Below, in pieces: positions 14,185-21,335 of a stretch of DNA of 35,961 bases. How positions within the stretch are numbered: position 1 is the first letter of the stretch; each line of letters opens with the position of its first letter. The stretch is from a virus, in the IMG/VR virus record IMGVR_UViG_3300046328_000070, positions 1 through 35,961 of that record, one strand, 5' to 3'. A program made the translations under genes and the position numbers. The notes under the pieces were generated by a model. The model searched no databases and was not told the origin of the DNA. It saw nothing but the letters and a program-made list of their open reading frames with translations.

Positions 14185-14357
14185 TGTGTTTGCACTCCAT
14201 TTCTAATGATAGCTACAGGTTTATTCCAATGAAAAACAACAGCATTGCCGAGTTTAGTTGCACGAGCTATTGCTTTTTCCACGGTTTTATGATTACGACC
14301 ATATTGAACCATGATTTCTTGGTCATAAAACTTGTTAAGTCTGCGTACTGTCCACAT
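14181..14357 (-). CDS. small basic protein with HTH-like segment (58 aa)
   Basis: ATG 14357 lies six bases after GGAGG, giving a 58-residue basic protein. The segment FYDQEIMVQYGRNHKTVEKAIARATKLG has the spacing of a helix-turn-helix, so it may bind DNA. A longer frame reaching 14477 runs through G-rich DNA and starts with GTG without support. A small hairpin (CCGA-TTA-TCGG) sits just above the ribosome binding site and could modulate it. Confidence 0.6.
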   Translation of the reverse strand: MWTVRRLNKFYDQEIMVQYGRNHKTVEKAIARATKLGNAVVFHWNKPVAIIRNGVQTQ

Positions 14358-14451
14358 ATAAAACCTCCGATAATCGGTTAGCATTTCCCCACCCCCCATT
14401 GTATAGTGTAGGTGGGTTTTTTGGGTTTGGATGTTGCTACTGCGGTTGAAC

Positions 14452-14484
14452 AAAAAGGGGGTGAGCAGTTTAACCACATGCTCA
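14452..14484 (-). terminator. possible intrinsic terminator between early genes
   Basis: On the minus strand TGAGCA and TGCTCA form a 6-bp stem around an 11-nt loop, followed by five C and five T. It follows the 106-residue gene in an intergenic space of about 150 bp. The loop is large and the C run weakens it, so it may only attenuate. Confidence 0.35.
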
Positions 14485-14504
14485 GGTGGATCTCGGAAAG
14501 GAGA

Positions 14505-14825
14505 TTAATAGATTGCAGCAGCGTATTGATTTGAATCAGCTACTGGTGTCTCGCCTTTAGGGGCAGACGGTTGACCTACTGGGTTTTGACGGTCTGATTT
14601 AGAAGCGATTTCTTTCCAGCTCTCACGAACTGAATTAGCCTCATCAGCCAAGTCCATCAACTCTTTAACTAGTGGTGAACGGTATCTAACTGCAGATGAA
14701 CATACATCACCAAGTAATTGAGTTACTAGGAATAACTTCAAACCTGCATTAGCGTCTTTCATAACGGCGTTGTATGCGTCGAAGTTGAACTGTGAACGAG
14801 TCATTGTATTGTTTGTTGTAGCCAT
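14505..14825 (-). CDS. hypothetical early protein (106 aa)
   Basis: A 106-residue, mostly helical protein (FDAYNAVMKDANAGLKLFLVTQLLGDVC) with a Pro/Gly-rich C-terminal third. AAGGAA lies upstream of the ATG. It stands between two intergenic spaces that each hold a hairpin. Function unknown. Confidence 0.7.
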   Translation of the reverse strand: MATTNNTMTRSQFNFDAYNAVMKDANAGLKLFLVTQLLGDVCSSAVRYRSPLVKELMDLADEANSVRESWKEIASKSDRQNPVGQPSAPKGETPVADSNQYAAAIY

Positions 14826-14867
14826 GATATTTAATTCCTTATAAAGTTTATTTAATTAAGAGACGAA

Positions 14868-14895
14868 CCGCCGTCTCGCAGAGACAGGACGGCGG
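14868..14895 (-). other. GC-rich hairpin between early genes
   Basis: CCGCC and GGCGG pair around an inner GTCTC-GCA-GAGAC hairpin; an alternative fold extends the outer stem to CCGCCGTC/GACGGCGG. No U-run follows on either strand, so it is probably not a simple terminator. It may be an RNA-processing site or a stabilising element. Confidence 0.5.
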
Positions 14896-14907
14896 AGAGT
14901 CGAGAGT

Positions 14908-15243
14908 TTATTCATTATCCCAATCGGTGATTGATTCTTCAGCTAGTAATTCTAGCTCATCTTCATCGAACTGCTCATCATCCTCATCGTCACCACCATC
15001 TTCGTAGTAGACAGAGAACATTGGATCGTCTACCATAATCCAGTCATCACCAGCTAGATTAGCTAGATAACGACGCCATTCGTCAATGTTCTGACGGTGG
15101 ATAGTCTTACTGATACGGCGTTCTTCAACACCGTTCATGATAAGTCTCCAGCCATTCTCGAATGCAAGGTCATCAAGACCCTCATTAGAGTCAAGGGCGA
15201 TCATACGACCGATTGTTTTATTGCGTAGTAGATTGTATAACAT
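14908..15243 (-). CDS. hypothetical early protein with acidic tail (111 aa)
   Basis: A 111-residue protein with a mixed N-terminal domain (FENGWRLIMNGVEERRISKTI) and a long acidic C-terminal tail (about residues 78-111, DGGDDEDDEQFDEDELELL). AAGGAG precedes the ATG inside the end of the upstream gene. The acidic tail suggests competition with nucleic acid for a basic partner. Function unknown. Confidence 0.7.
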   Translation of the reverse strand: MLYNLLRNKTIGRMIALDSNEGLDDLAFENGWRLIMNGVEERRISKTIHRQNIDEWRRYLANLAGDDWIMVDDPMFSVYYEDGGDDEDDEQFDEDELELLAEESITDWDNE

Positions 15244-15248
15244 AGTAA

Positions 15249-15407
15249 TTACTCCTTAGAATTAGAAAGAACAACTGGTGAGGAGGCAGTCTCAGAAGAG
15301 ACGACTGCCGACGAAGCGGATTCGAAAATATAATCACAAGACTCATCAGACCACTCAATGTTCGTGGTCGATGGTTGAGGTTGGATAGTTGAATGAAAGT
15401 CAATCAT
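15249..15407 (-). CDS. Ser-rich microprotein (52 aa)
   Basis: ATG 15407 follows GGAG and overlaps the stop of the 35-residue gene (ATGA). The 52-residue product is acidic and Ser/Thr-rich (SASSAVVSSETASSPVV). Its 3' part contains a hairpin similar to the one at 14868-14895, so the coding sequence may be partly shaped by an RNA structure. Confidence 0.55.
   Translation of the reverse strand: MIDFHSTIQPQPSTTNIEWSDESCDYIFESASSAVVSSETASSPVVLSNSKE
15285..15309 (-). other. hairpin similar to the one at 14868-14895
   Basis: GGCA and TGCC flank an inner stem GTCTC-AGAA-GAGAC, with GAC bulged. The inner stem is identical to that of the hairpin at 14868-14895. It lies within the 52-residue ORF. Confidence 0.45.
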
Positions 15408-15511
15408 TTTAGTACTCCTGCAAGGAACATAAGATAGAAGGGAATAGCACCCATAAGAGAACCGAGTAACAACATAGCGATGTATTCAGCGATAGTTTTA
15501 AGTAAGTTCAT
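15404..15511 (-). CDS. membrane microprotein, first early gene (35 aa)
   Basis: ATG 15511 follows GAGGT at six bases and opens a 35-codon frame. The product has a short amphipathic start (MNLLKTIAEYIA) and a hydrophobic span (MLLLGSLMGAIPFYLMFLAGVL). It is the first gene of the leftward operon after about 1.1 kb of non-coding DNA and is coupled to the next gene by ATGA. A small inner-membrane early protein of unknown function. Confidence 0.6.
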   Translation of the reverse strand: MNLLKTIAEYIAMLLLGSLMGAIPFYLMFLAGVLK

Positions 15512-15607
15512 AGTATACCTCATAAAGTTAAATATTAATAGAAAGATGCATGTAGGACACACGCATCAGGCGAATGAACAATAACAGCGAAGCGGCGAGG
15601 CGATCAT

Positions 15608-15674
15608 CAAGGGATAGAGAGCTAGCAAGCTATAGATGCTTTAGCATCGTAATAGTTGCTTGCGAACGACCTTG
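15608..15674. ncRNA. candidate structured RNA
   Basis: CAAGG (15608-15612) pairs with CCTTG (15670-15674). Inside, GCAAGC (15625-15630) pairs with GCTTGC (15658-15663), TAT pairs with ATA, and GATGC closes a TTTA loop with GCATC (15644-15648). The nested stems make one extended hairpin. A leftward promoter candidate at 15826-15855 would transcribe it as the leader of the early operon. No Rfam class is recognised. Confidence 0.4.
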
Positions 15675-15825
15675 AGGAGTTAGCCGAATTATTGTAGAAT
15701 GAAGACTGTGTGTGTGGCCATAGCGGCCTGAGCGTGTCAAATTACTTTAGGGAAGAGTGAGGAGCAGTTGGACTGCGACGATTGCTTGTATTAGTACCAG
15801 AAGTTAGTATAGACTTACATATGAT

Positions 15826-15855
15826 ATTATATTGTGGGGGAGATAGCTAAGTCAT
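15826..15855 (-). promoter_or_regulatory. candidate leftward early promoter
   Basis: On the minus strand a perfect -10 TATAAT (15831-15826) is preceded after 18 bp by ATGACT (15855-15850), four of six matches to TTGACA. It faces the structured leader and the early genes. Confidence 0.4.
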
Positions 15856-15922
15856 TGATTCTATTACAGTGGATATATAACAAGGCAGATTCATTGTGTC
15901 CCCAATTAAATAGACAGACAAT

Positions 15923-15986
15923 AGTGTTGTATAAAAACAACACATTTATATCCGTGACATGTAAAGTGTTGTATAAAAACAACACA
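15923..15986. repeat. two identical palindromes (operator- or origin-like)
   Basis: The 22-bp sequence containing GTGTTGT-ATAAAA-ACAACAC occurs identically at 15923-15944 and 15965-15986, with starts 42 bp apart (about four helical turns). Each copy is a 7-bp inverted repeat with a 6-bp spacer. The arrangement suits a dimeric DNA-binding protein, or paired RNA hairpins. Confidence 0.7.
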
Positions 15987-16324
15987 TAGGGTCCAGGATA
16001 AGACATGTATGGGTTTTAGGATGGTAATATACCGGGGGTGGGGGAAAAAGCATTCTTATTATTATTTTATTTATACCACCTTACTACGATTTTTATAGTT
16101 TTATAACTAAAGGGGGGATGGGACTGTATTACATTAATACCTCTAGAAACGATTTAAAGGTACCTACAAGACGTTTTGTTAGTCTACCTAGGGGGTAGCC
16201 TAGGGTAAACAGTATTAATTGATTGTAGATATGTTTAAATAAGTTTAAGACATGGCTCGCTATTCCCGTTGGGGCTCGCTGTGTTACAAACTTAGACGGA
16301 TTAGTAATGAAAGAATACAGCCTT

Positions 16325-16375
16325 GCCCTAGGGGGCGGCAGAGCTATGCTCTCTACCCAGTCCTTTGTTGGACTG
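16325..16375. other. cluster of three adjacent hairpins
   Basis: GCCC-TAGG-GGGC (16325-16336), AGAGC-TAT-GCTCT (16340-16352) and CAGTCC-TTTGTT-GGACTG (16358-16375) follow one another with short gaps. A related hairpin, CTACC-TAGGG-GGTAG, lies at 16184-16198. No U-tract marks them as terminators. Confidence 0.45.
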
Positions 16376-16452
16376 TGACTGTCTTACTTCTTTATTATAA
16401 TACAATAATAAATATAATAAATATAATACATGTAATATATTAATATATTATT

Positions 16453-16481
16453 ATTATACCATACTCTGTCAAGTATGTAAT
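16453..16481 (-). promoter_or_regulatory. candidate leftward promoter in divergent region
   Basis: On the minus strand TATAAT (16458-16453) is preceded by TATGG, as at the rightward promoter at 31773, and followed by an A/T-rich run. The 17-bp-spaced -35 is only ATTACA (four of six). A TTGACA at 16472-16467 is too close, at 8 bp, for this -10 but could serve a weaker one downstream. Confidence 0.45.
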
Positions 16482-16536
16482 AACTCTTGTGTAATAAAAC
16501 ATAAACACACGTGTAATAAATAAATTCAAATAGTAC

Positions 16537-16565
16537 TTGACATTTGTTCATTTTTGTGGTATAAT
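16537..16565 (+). promoter_or_regulatory. sigma-70 promoter for packaging/head operon
   Basis: TTGACA (16537-16542), a 17-bp spacer ending TGTGG, and TATAAT (16560-16565) form a perfect consensus promoter. ATTAGTATATACA follows, as at other promoters here. It lies about 50 bp before the terminase small-subunit gene. Confidence 0.9.
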
Positions 16566-16617
16566 ATTAGTATATACAGTCGAATAGTATCGATTGTTCT
16601 AGTAAAGGAATTATTGT

Positions 16618-17214
16618 ATGAGCAAAGCATCTCTTGCTGATTTATCTAAATCGCCTAAGCGTAGGCGTAAAGCTGGTGTAGGTATTCATGGTAAACCATG
16701 GGCACAATCTCAGAAGATTGATGCAGTACTTACTTACCTTGCTACTGGTAGTGAAACTAAGACGGCGGCAGCTACAGGCATTCCTAAGGCTACGTTGCAT
16801 ATCTGGCGTTATCAACCTTGGTGGAAAGAACTAGTTGTTCAGATCCAAGATGAGAAGGATGACGGAATTAACGCTGACATAGCCAAGATCATTGAGAAGT
16901 CTATGGAGACTGTCTCTGATCGTTTGACTAATGGTGACTTTGGTTTCAATCAAAAGACTGGTGAGATTTTTCGGAAACCTGTTAACCTTAAAGATGCTCA
17001 TAAGGTAGCAGTAGATATGATAGACAAAAGAAACCTACTTAACGGTAAACCTACTTCTCGTTCTGAGAAGGTAGATACCACTAATCAATTAGAGTTCCTA
17101 GCTAAAAAGTTTGCTGAGTTTGCTAACATGTCCAAACAACAGCTTAACAGAGCAGCTAACCAGGATGAGATCATAGATGTGGAAACATCTGAGGTAGATG
17201 ATGCTGGTAACTAA
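16618..17214 (+). CDS. terminase small subunit-like DNA-binding protein
   Basis: A 198-residue protein with a basic N-terminus (KSPKRRRKAG) and a helix-turn-helix segment (TKTAAATGIPKATLHIWRYQPWW, about 47-69). A helical region and an acidic tail follow. It lies immediately before the large terminase gene, overlapping it by 17 nt. Small terminase subunits recognise packaging sites and form rings that activate the large subunit. The assignment rests on HTH, size and position. AAAGGA precedes the ATG, and the consensus promoter at 16537-16565 drives it. Confidence 0.8.
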   Translation: MSKASLADLSKSPKRRRKAGVGIHGKPWAQSQKIDAVLTYLATGSETKTAAATGIPKATLHIWRYQPWWKELVVQIQDEKDDGINADIAKIIEKSMETVSDRLTNGDFGFNQKTGEIFRKPVNLKDAHKVAVDMIDKRNLLNGKPTSRSEKVDTTNQLEFLAKKFAEFANMSKQQLNRAANQDEIIDVETSEVDDAGN

Positions 17215-18718
17215 AGAAGTAATTCATGGACTAATGGGTTCTGTACTATCCAGCGGTTTAGGCGATGCAGTATCCACTCCTAAGTGTCACTTGGAATGGT
17301 GGGATCTGTGTTGTAGTAAAGACAAGTTCGTAGCTATATCCGCACCTCGTGGTCATGCAAAATCTACCGCAGTAACGATGGGTTATGGGTTAGCTACACT
17401 CTTGTTCCGGGAAAGAAAGTTTATGCTTTTAGTATCAGATACTGAGAGTCAGTCTGCTTTATTCCTTGGAGCAATTAAACAACAGTTACAAGAAAACGAA
17501 ACATTGATACAGATGTTTGGTTTAAAGAAGAATGAAAAAGGATTGGTCCAGTTTGTAAAAGAAACTGAGACTGATATTATTGTAGAGTTCGAGGACGGCC
17601 ATAGATTCCGGATTATTGCCAAGGGAGCGGAACAGAAGCTTCGTGGATTAATTTGGAATGGCTCTCGTCCCGACATTATCCTTTGTGATGATATGGAGAA
17701 CGATGAAGCGGTTGTTAACCGTGAACGTCGTGTTAAGTTTCGTAGATGGTTCTACGGCGCCCTATTACCATGTAGAAGCGATAATGGTATTATACGTATG
17801 GTAGGTACTATCCTACATATGGACAGCCTCTTAGAGTCTCTCATGCCTCGTGAGAACGATAAGAAGACAGTTACTGATGGATTAAAGACGTTTAGTCTTG
17901 GCAGAGCTTTATGGAAGTCTGTTAAGTACAAAGCACATAATCCTGACTTTACTGAAATCTTATGGCCAGAGAAGAAGAGTGCTGAAGATCTTAAAGCTTT
18001 AAAAGAAGAATATACTCGTATGGGTATGCCTGATGTTTATTCTCAAGAATACCTTAACGTTCCTTTGGATGAGGCTAATGCCTACTTCAAGAAGATGGAC
18101 TTTAGTAGTATGTCTGATGAGGATAAGAAAGCTAAAGTAAATTATTACATTACAGCTGACTTAGCTATTAGCCAAGCACAGCAAGCTGACTACTCTGTAT
18201 TTATGGTAGCCGGTGTAGATGAAAACAAACGTATACAAATACGAGATGTTATTCGACAACGTTTAGATGGTCAAGAGATTGTAGACACTATCATAGCTCT
18301 TCAACGCTTATATAAGCCTGAGGCTTTTGGTATTGAGGATATGCAAGTATCTAAATCAATTGGACCCTTCCTTAGGGAAGAGATGTTTAAGACTAATACC
18401 TTTGTTAACCTGGTCCCATTAAAACATGGTGGTAAGGATAAGATTGCTAGGGCTAGATCTATTCAAGCCCGTATGCGAGCTAAAGGAGTTAAGTTTGATA
18501 AGAATGCAGATTGGTATACAACCCTAGAAGACGAATGTCTTCGTTTTCCTAGAGACAAGCATGATGACCAAGTAGACTGTTTAGCTTACTTAGGTATGAT
18601 GCTTGATAAACTTATTGAAGCTCCTACTCGTGAAGAAGATGAAGAGGAAGAGTATCAAGAAGCATTACATGCATTTGGATATGACCAAGCTGGTCGTAAC
18701 GTAACTACAGGCTATTAA
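17198..18718 (+). CDS. terminase large subunit (packaging ATPase and nuclease)
   Basis: This 506-residue protein has the TerL ATPase (Walker A APRGHAKST at about 49-57; Walker B IILCDDMENDEA at about 160-171) and a C-terminal RNase H-like nuclease. In the nuclease, YYITADLAISQAQQADYSVF supplies the first catalytic Asp and DKHDDQVDCLAYLG the last. It motors DNA into the prohead through the portal encoded next, and cuts concatemers. The start is one of two tandem ATGs; the second is better spaced from GAGG. The 5' end overlaps TerS and the stop overlaps the portal start. Confidence 0.95.
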   Translation: MMLVTKEVIHGLMGSVLSSGLGDAVSTPKCHLEWWDLCCSKDKFVAISAPRGHAKSTAVTMGYGLATLLFRERKFMLLVSDTESQSALFLGAIKQQLQENETLIQMFGLKKNEKGLVQFVKETETDIIVEFEDGHRFRIIAKGAEQKLRGLIWNGSRPDIILCDDMENDEAVVNRERRVKFRRWFYGALLPCRSDNGIIRMVGTILHMDSLLESLMPRENDKKTVTDGLKTFSLGRALWKSVKYKAHNPDFTEILWPEKKSAEDLKALKEEYTRMGMPDVYSQEYLNVPLDEANAYFKKMDFSSMSDEDKKAKVNYYITADLAISQAQQADYSVFMVAGVDENKRIQIRDVIRQRLDGQEIVDTIIALQRLYKPEAFGIEDMQVSKSIGPFLREEMFKTNTFVNLVPLKHGGKDKIARARSIQARMRAKGVKFDKNADWYTTLEDECLRFPRDKHDDQVDCLAYLGMMLDKLIEAPTREEDEEEEYQEALHAFGYDQAGRNVTTGY

Positions 18719-20760
18719 TGACAGAACTAACTAAACTTAAAATTGAGGAACTGGTAGCGAGTCCTAATATCGCCGAGTTACTTGATGAACGTGACTTACA
18801 TAAAATTGGACTAGATGTTGTTAAGGGATTTGAGAATGATCTACAATCTAGATCTTCTTGGGAACGTAAGACAGAAGAGTCAATGAAACTTGCTTTGCAG
18901 GTTGCTGAATCTAAATCTTTCCCTTGGCCTAACGCATCTAACGTTAAGTTTCCTTTGATCACTATCGCCGCATTACAGTATCATGCTCGCAGTTATCCAG
19001 TATTGGTTGACGGTGAGATGCCGGTTAAATGCCGGGTAATCGGCGAAGATCCAGACGGAGAGAAGACTAGACGTGCAGACCGAGTATCTAATCATATGTC
19101 CTACCAGATTATGGAAGAAGACTGTGATTGGGAACTAGAGATGGATCGTGTTCTTATTACTCAACCTATTGTTGGTTGTGCGTTTAAGAAGACTTACTTC
19201 CATCCAGTATATCGCAGACCTGAGTCTGAGTATATCCTTGCACAAGATCTAGTTGTTAACTATTATACTAAATCACTTGAGACTGCACCACGCATTACTC
19301 ATGTACAGTATATGTCTAAGAATGATCTATATGAGCGTACTGCTCGTGGTTTGTTCCTAGAACTAAAAGATACACGTCCTGTTGCTATTACAGCTTCTGG
19401 CCTAACCCTAACACGTAATAAGTCACAGGGTATGGACGCACCAGAAACAGTAGATCCTAGTACTCCTTTTGAAGTATTAGAACAACACTGCAACATTGAC
19501 TTTGACCAAGACGGGTATGCTGAGCCATATATCGTTTGGGTTAATAGAAGTAACAAACAGGTCTTACGTATTGTAGCTAGATACTTTGAAGACTCTGTTG
19601 AGTATGATCCTAAAGGTAAAAAGGTTCTAAGCATTAAAGCTGAAAACTACTTTACTAAGTTCCCGTTTATCCCTTCTCCAGATGGAGGTTTCTATGACTT
19701 GGGATTTGGAGTACTTTTGGGACCCCTTAATCAAAGCATCGATACAATCATTAACCAATTGGTTGACGCTGGTACAATGGCTAACACAGCCGGCGGCTTC
19801 TTGTCGAGGGGTATCAAAATAAGAGGTGGTAATAGCAACTTTGCTCCATTAGAATGGAAGCACGTTGATACTACAGGTGATGATCTACGTAAGGGTATTG
19901 TACCTTTACCAGTTCGTGAACCTTCACAAGTAATGTTTACTCTCCTTAGTTTGTTAATTAACTATGGTGAGCGTATTGGCGGATCAGTAGATATCTTGGT
20001 AGGACAAAATCCTGGCCAGAATACTCCAGCTGAGACTAGTCGTACGATGGCTGAACAAGGTATGAAGATCTTTAGTGGTATCTTTAAGCGTACTTATCGT
20101 AGCTTGAAGGACGAATTCAAGAAACTATACCGTTTAAATCAGCTATACCTTGATGATGAGAAGCAGTTTGATAGTGATAACGGTGAGTTTAATATCTTTG
20201 CAACGGACTATACTGGTCCTTCTACTGATATTAGACCTGCAGCAGACCCACATATCGTCTCAGATTCACAAAGAATGTCACAAGCACAGGCAATGTTACA
20301 GTTAGCCTCAACAACACCAGGTGTTAACATACGAGAAGCACAGCTATTGTATGCAAAAGCTTGGAAGATTAGCGATGTTGAGCGGTTATTGCCAGATCCT
20401 AAGGGCCCTAATGCAATTCCTCAGGCTCCGGATGTCAAACTTCAGATTGCACAGTTGGATAATCAGACTAGACAGGCTGACCAACAGCTTAAATTGAAGT
20501 TAGGTGTGTTGAAACTAATGAAAGATGCTGAACTTAATCAAGCTAAGATCCATAAACTCGAAGCTGAGGCGGTAAAAGCTCTTGAAGAAGCTGGTGGTGT
20601 AGGTACCAACCAGAAGATAGCTTTACTTAATGCAGAAATTGCAGCAACTAAAGCTAAAAACGATGGAATCAAGCAGGCAATTGACACTATTGTGCAGTTA
20701 AATGCTACTGATGTTTCATCACCAGAAGTAATTGAACCAGTACCAAGTGAGGGAATGTAA
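18718..20760 (+). CDS. portal protein
   Basis: A 680-residue protein coupled to the terminase by TAATG. Characteristic podovirus portal segments include FPWPNASNVKFPLITIAALQYHARSYPVLV (about 65-94), FDQDGYAEPYIVWV and PFEVLEQHCNIDFDQ. A C-terminal helical, Gln/Lys/Ala-rich region (about 575-660) fits a barrel/coiled-coil tail. The dodecameric portal is the DNA channel, motor docking site and tail attachment. The size is typical for portals with a C-terminal barrel. The order TerS-TerL-portal supports the call. Confidence 0.93.
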   Translation: MTELTKLKIEELVASPNIAELLDERDLHKIGLDVVKGFENDLQSRSSWERKTEESMKLALQVAESKSFPWPNASNVKFPLITIAALQYHARSYPVLVDGEMPVKCRVIGEDPDGEKTRRADRVSNHMSYQIMEEDCDWELEMDRVLITQPIVGCAFKKTYFHPVYRRPESEYILAQDLVVNYYTKSLETAPRITHVQYMSKNDLYERTARGLFLELKDTRPVAITASGLTLTRNKSQGMDAPETVDPSTPFEVLEQHCNIDFDQDGYAEPYIVWVNRSNKQVLRIVARYFEDSVEYDPKGKKVLSIKAENYFTKFPFIPSPDGGFYDLGFGVLLGPLNQSIDTIINQLVDAGTMANTAGGFLSRGIKIRGGNSNFAPLEWKHVDTTGDDLRKGIVPLPVREPSQVMFTLLSLLINYGERIGGSVDILVGQNPGQNTPAETSRTMAEQGMKIFSGIFKRTYRSLKDEFKKLYRLNQLYLDDEKQFDSDNGEFNIFATDYTGPSTDIRPAADPHIVSDSQRMSQAQAMLQLASTTPGVNIREAQLLYAKAWKISDVERLLPDPKGPNAIPQAPDVKLQIAQLDNQTRQADQQLKLKLGVLKLMKDAELNQAKIHKLEAEAVKALEEAGGVGTNQKIALLNAEIAATKAKNDGIKQAIDTIVQLNATDVSSPEVIEPVPSEGM

Positions 20761-20982
20761 TTGATTGTTGTAACTGAGCCAGAATTCCTGGAATGGAGAC
20801 AACATCGAGTTACTCAAGCCTTTTTTAAGGCGTGCTTCAATGACCGTGAGACATTAAAAGAGATGTTGCTAGCCGGTACGGATGACGATAATGGAATCCG
20901 TGGCCGTGCAGCAGCACTTGGTTTAATCTTAGGTATGACGTATGAGGACTTGATGGAATCTGTAAGGGAGAATAGAGAATGA
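20761..20982 (+). CDS. small hypothetical protein in head operon (73 aa)
   Basis: The start is TTG directly after the portal stop, with GAGGGA upstream. The 73-residue product is helical (EFLEWRQHRVTQAFFKACFNDRETLKEMLL, then RGRAAALGLILGMTYEDLMES). Short proteins of this look often lie after podovirus portal genes. Function unknown. Its end overlaps the GroES-like gene (ATGA). Confidence 0.7.
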   Translation: MIVVTEPEFLEWRQHRVTQAFFKACFNDRETLKEMLLAGTDDDNGIRGRAAALGLILGMTYEDLMESVRENRE

Positions 20983-21335
20983 GTAACGTATCGGGTATCA
21001 CCCCAATCCTAAATCGTGTATTATTAAAGCCAATGTTTGTTGTAAATAAAACAGACAGCGGTATTATTATTGCTACCGATGATATGAGTGAAAGAGAGCA
21101 AATGGCAAACACTACCGGTGAGGTTGTGGCTATTGGTGATCTAGCATTTCAAGGAGAATATGATAACCCACCGTTTAAGGTAGGTGATAAGATTATCTTT
21201 GCTAAGTATGCAGGCTTGATGTATGTAGGTAAAGATGGTAATAAGTATAGAATGATTAACGATGATGACATTACAGGTATCTTAGATCCAGATATGGATT
21301 TAGTAGACCCTCATCTAAAGAAAGGTATTAACTAA
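20979..21335 (+). CDS. GroES-like co-chaperonin
   Basis: This 118-residue protein matches the Cpn10 pattern: ITPILNRVLLKP (7-18), a shortened mobile-loop region VVNKTDSGIIIA (21-32), GEVVAIGD (47-54), FKVGDKIIFAKYAG (66-79) and a final DDITGILD. No GroEL gene is present in the window, so it presumably works with host GroEL, like T4 gp31, to fold the capsid protein. Its place between portal and scaffold supports that. Overlaps at both ends indicate coupling. Confidence 0.85.
   Translation: MSNVSGITPILNRVLLKPMFVVNKTDSGIIIATDDMSEREQMANTTGEVVAIGDLAFQGEYDNPPFKVGDKIIFAKYAGLMYVGKDGNKYRMINDDDITGILDPDMDLVDPHLKKGIN

Larger units (their letters stand above)
15512..16617. other. non-coding divergent intergenic region
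   Basis: About 1.1 kb holds no convincing gene on either strand. It contains promoters for both directions near 16.45-16.57 kb, a leftward promoter candidate near 15.84 kb, two identical 22-bp palindromes, several hairpins and runs of five or six G (around 16.03, 16.11, 16.19 and 16.33 kb). The part near 15.56-15.76 kb is more GC-rich and strongly folded. Its place between the early operon and the terminase genes fits a replication origin, control region or packaging/terminal site. Confidence 0.7.

Noticed and set aside
14390-14425. Plus-strand CCCACC/GGTGGG stem followed by T6 as a terminator
   Set aside because: The loop is 17 nt, and no plus-strand gene is upstream that it could terminate.
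15733-15760. TTGACA on the minus strand at about 15739-15734 as another promoter
   Set aside because: Position 17 bp downstream is CCACAC, with no -10 match nearby.
15923-15986. Pair of palindromic repeats as a CRISPR array
   Set aside because: Only two repeat copies with one short gap and no cas genes; they fit an operator or origin better.
16258-16380. Possible tRNA gene in the divergent region
   Set aside because: Hairpins are present, but no cloverleaf with a TTCRA T-loop and matching acceptor stem can be drawn.
16252-16443. 63-codon plus-strand ORF in the divergent non-coding region
   Set aside because: It runs through the three-hairpin cluster, has no ribosome binding site, and ends in an A/T repeat that gives a false hydrophobic tail.
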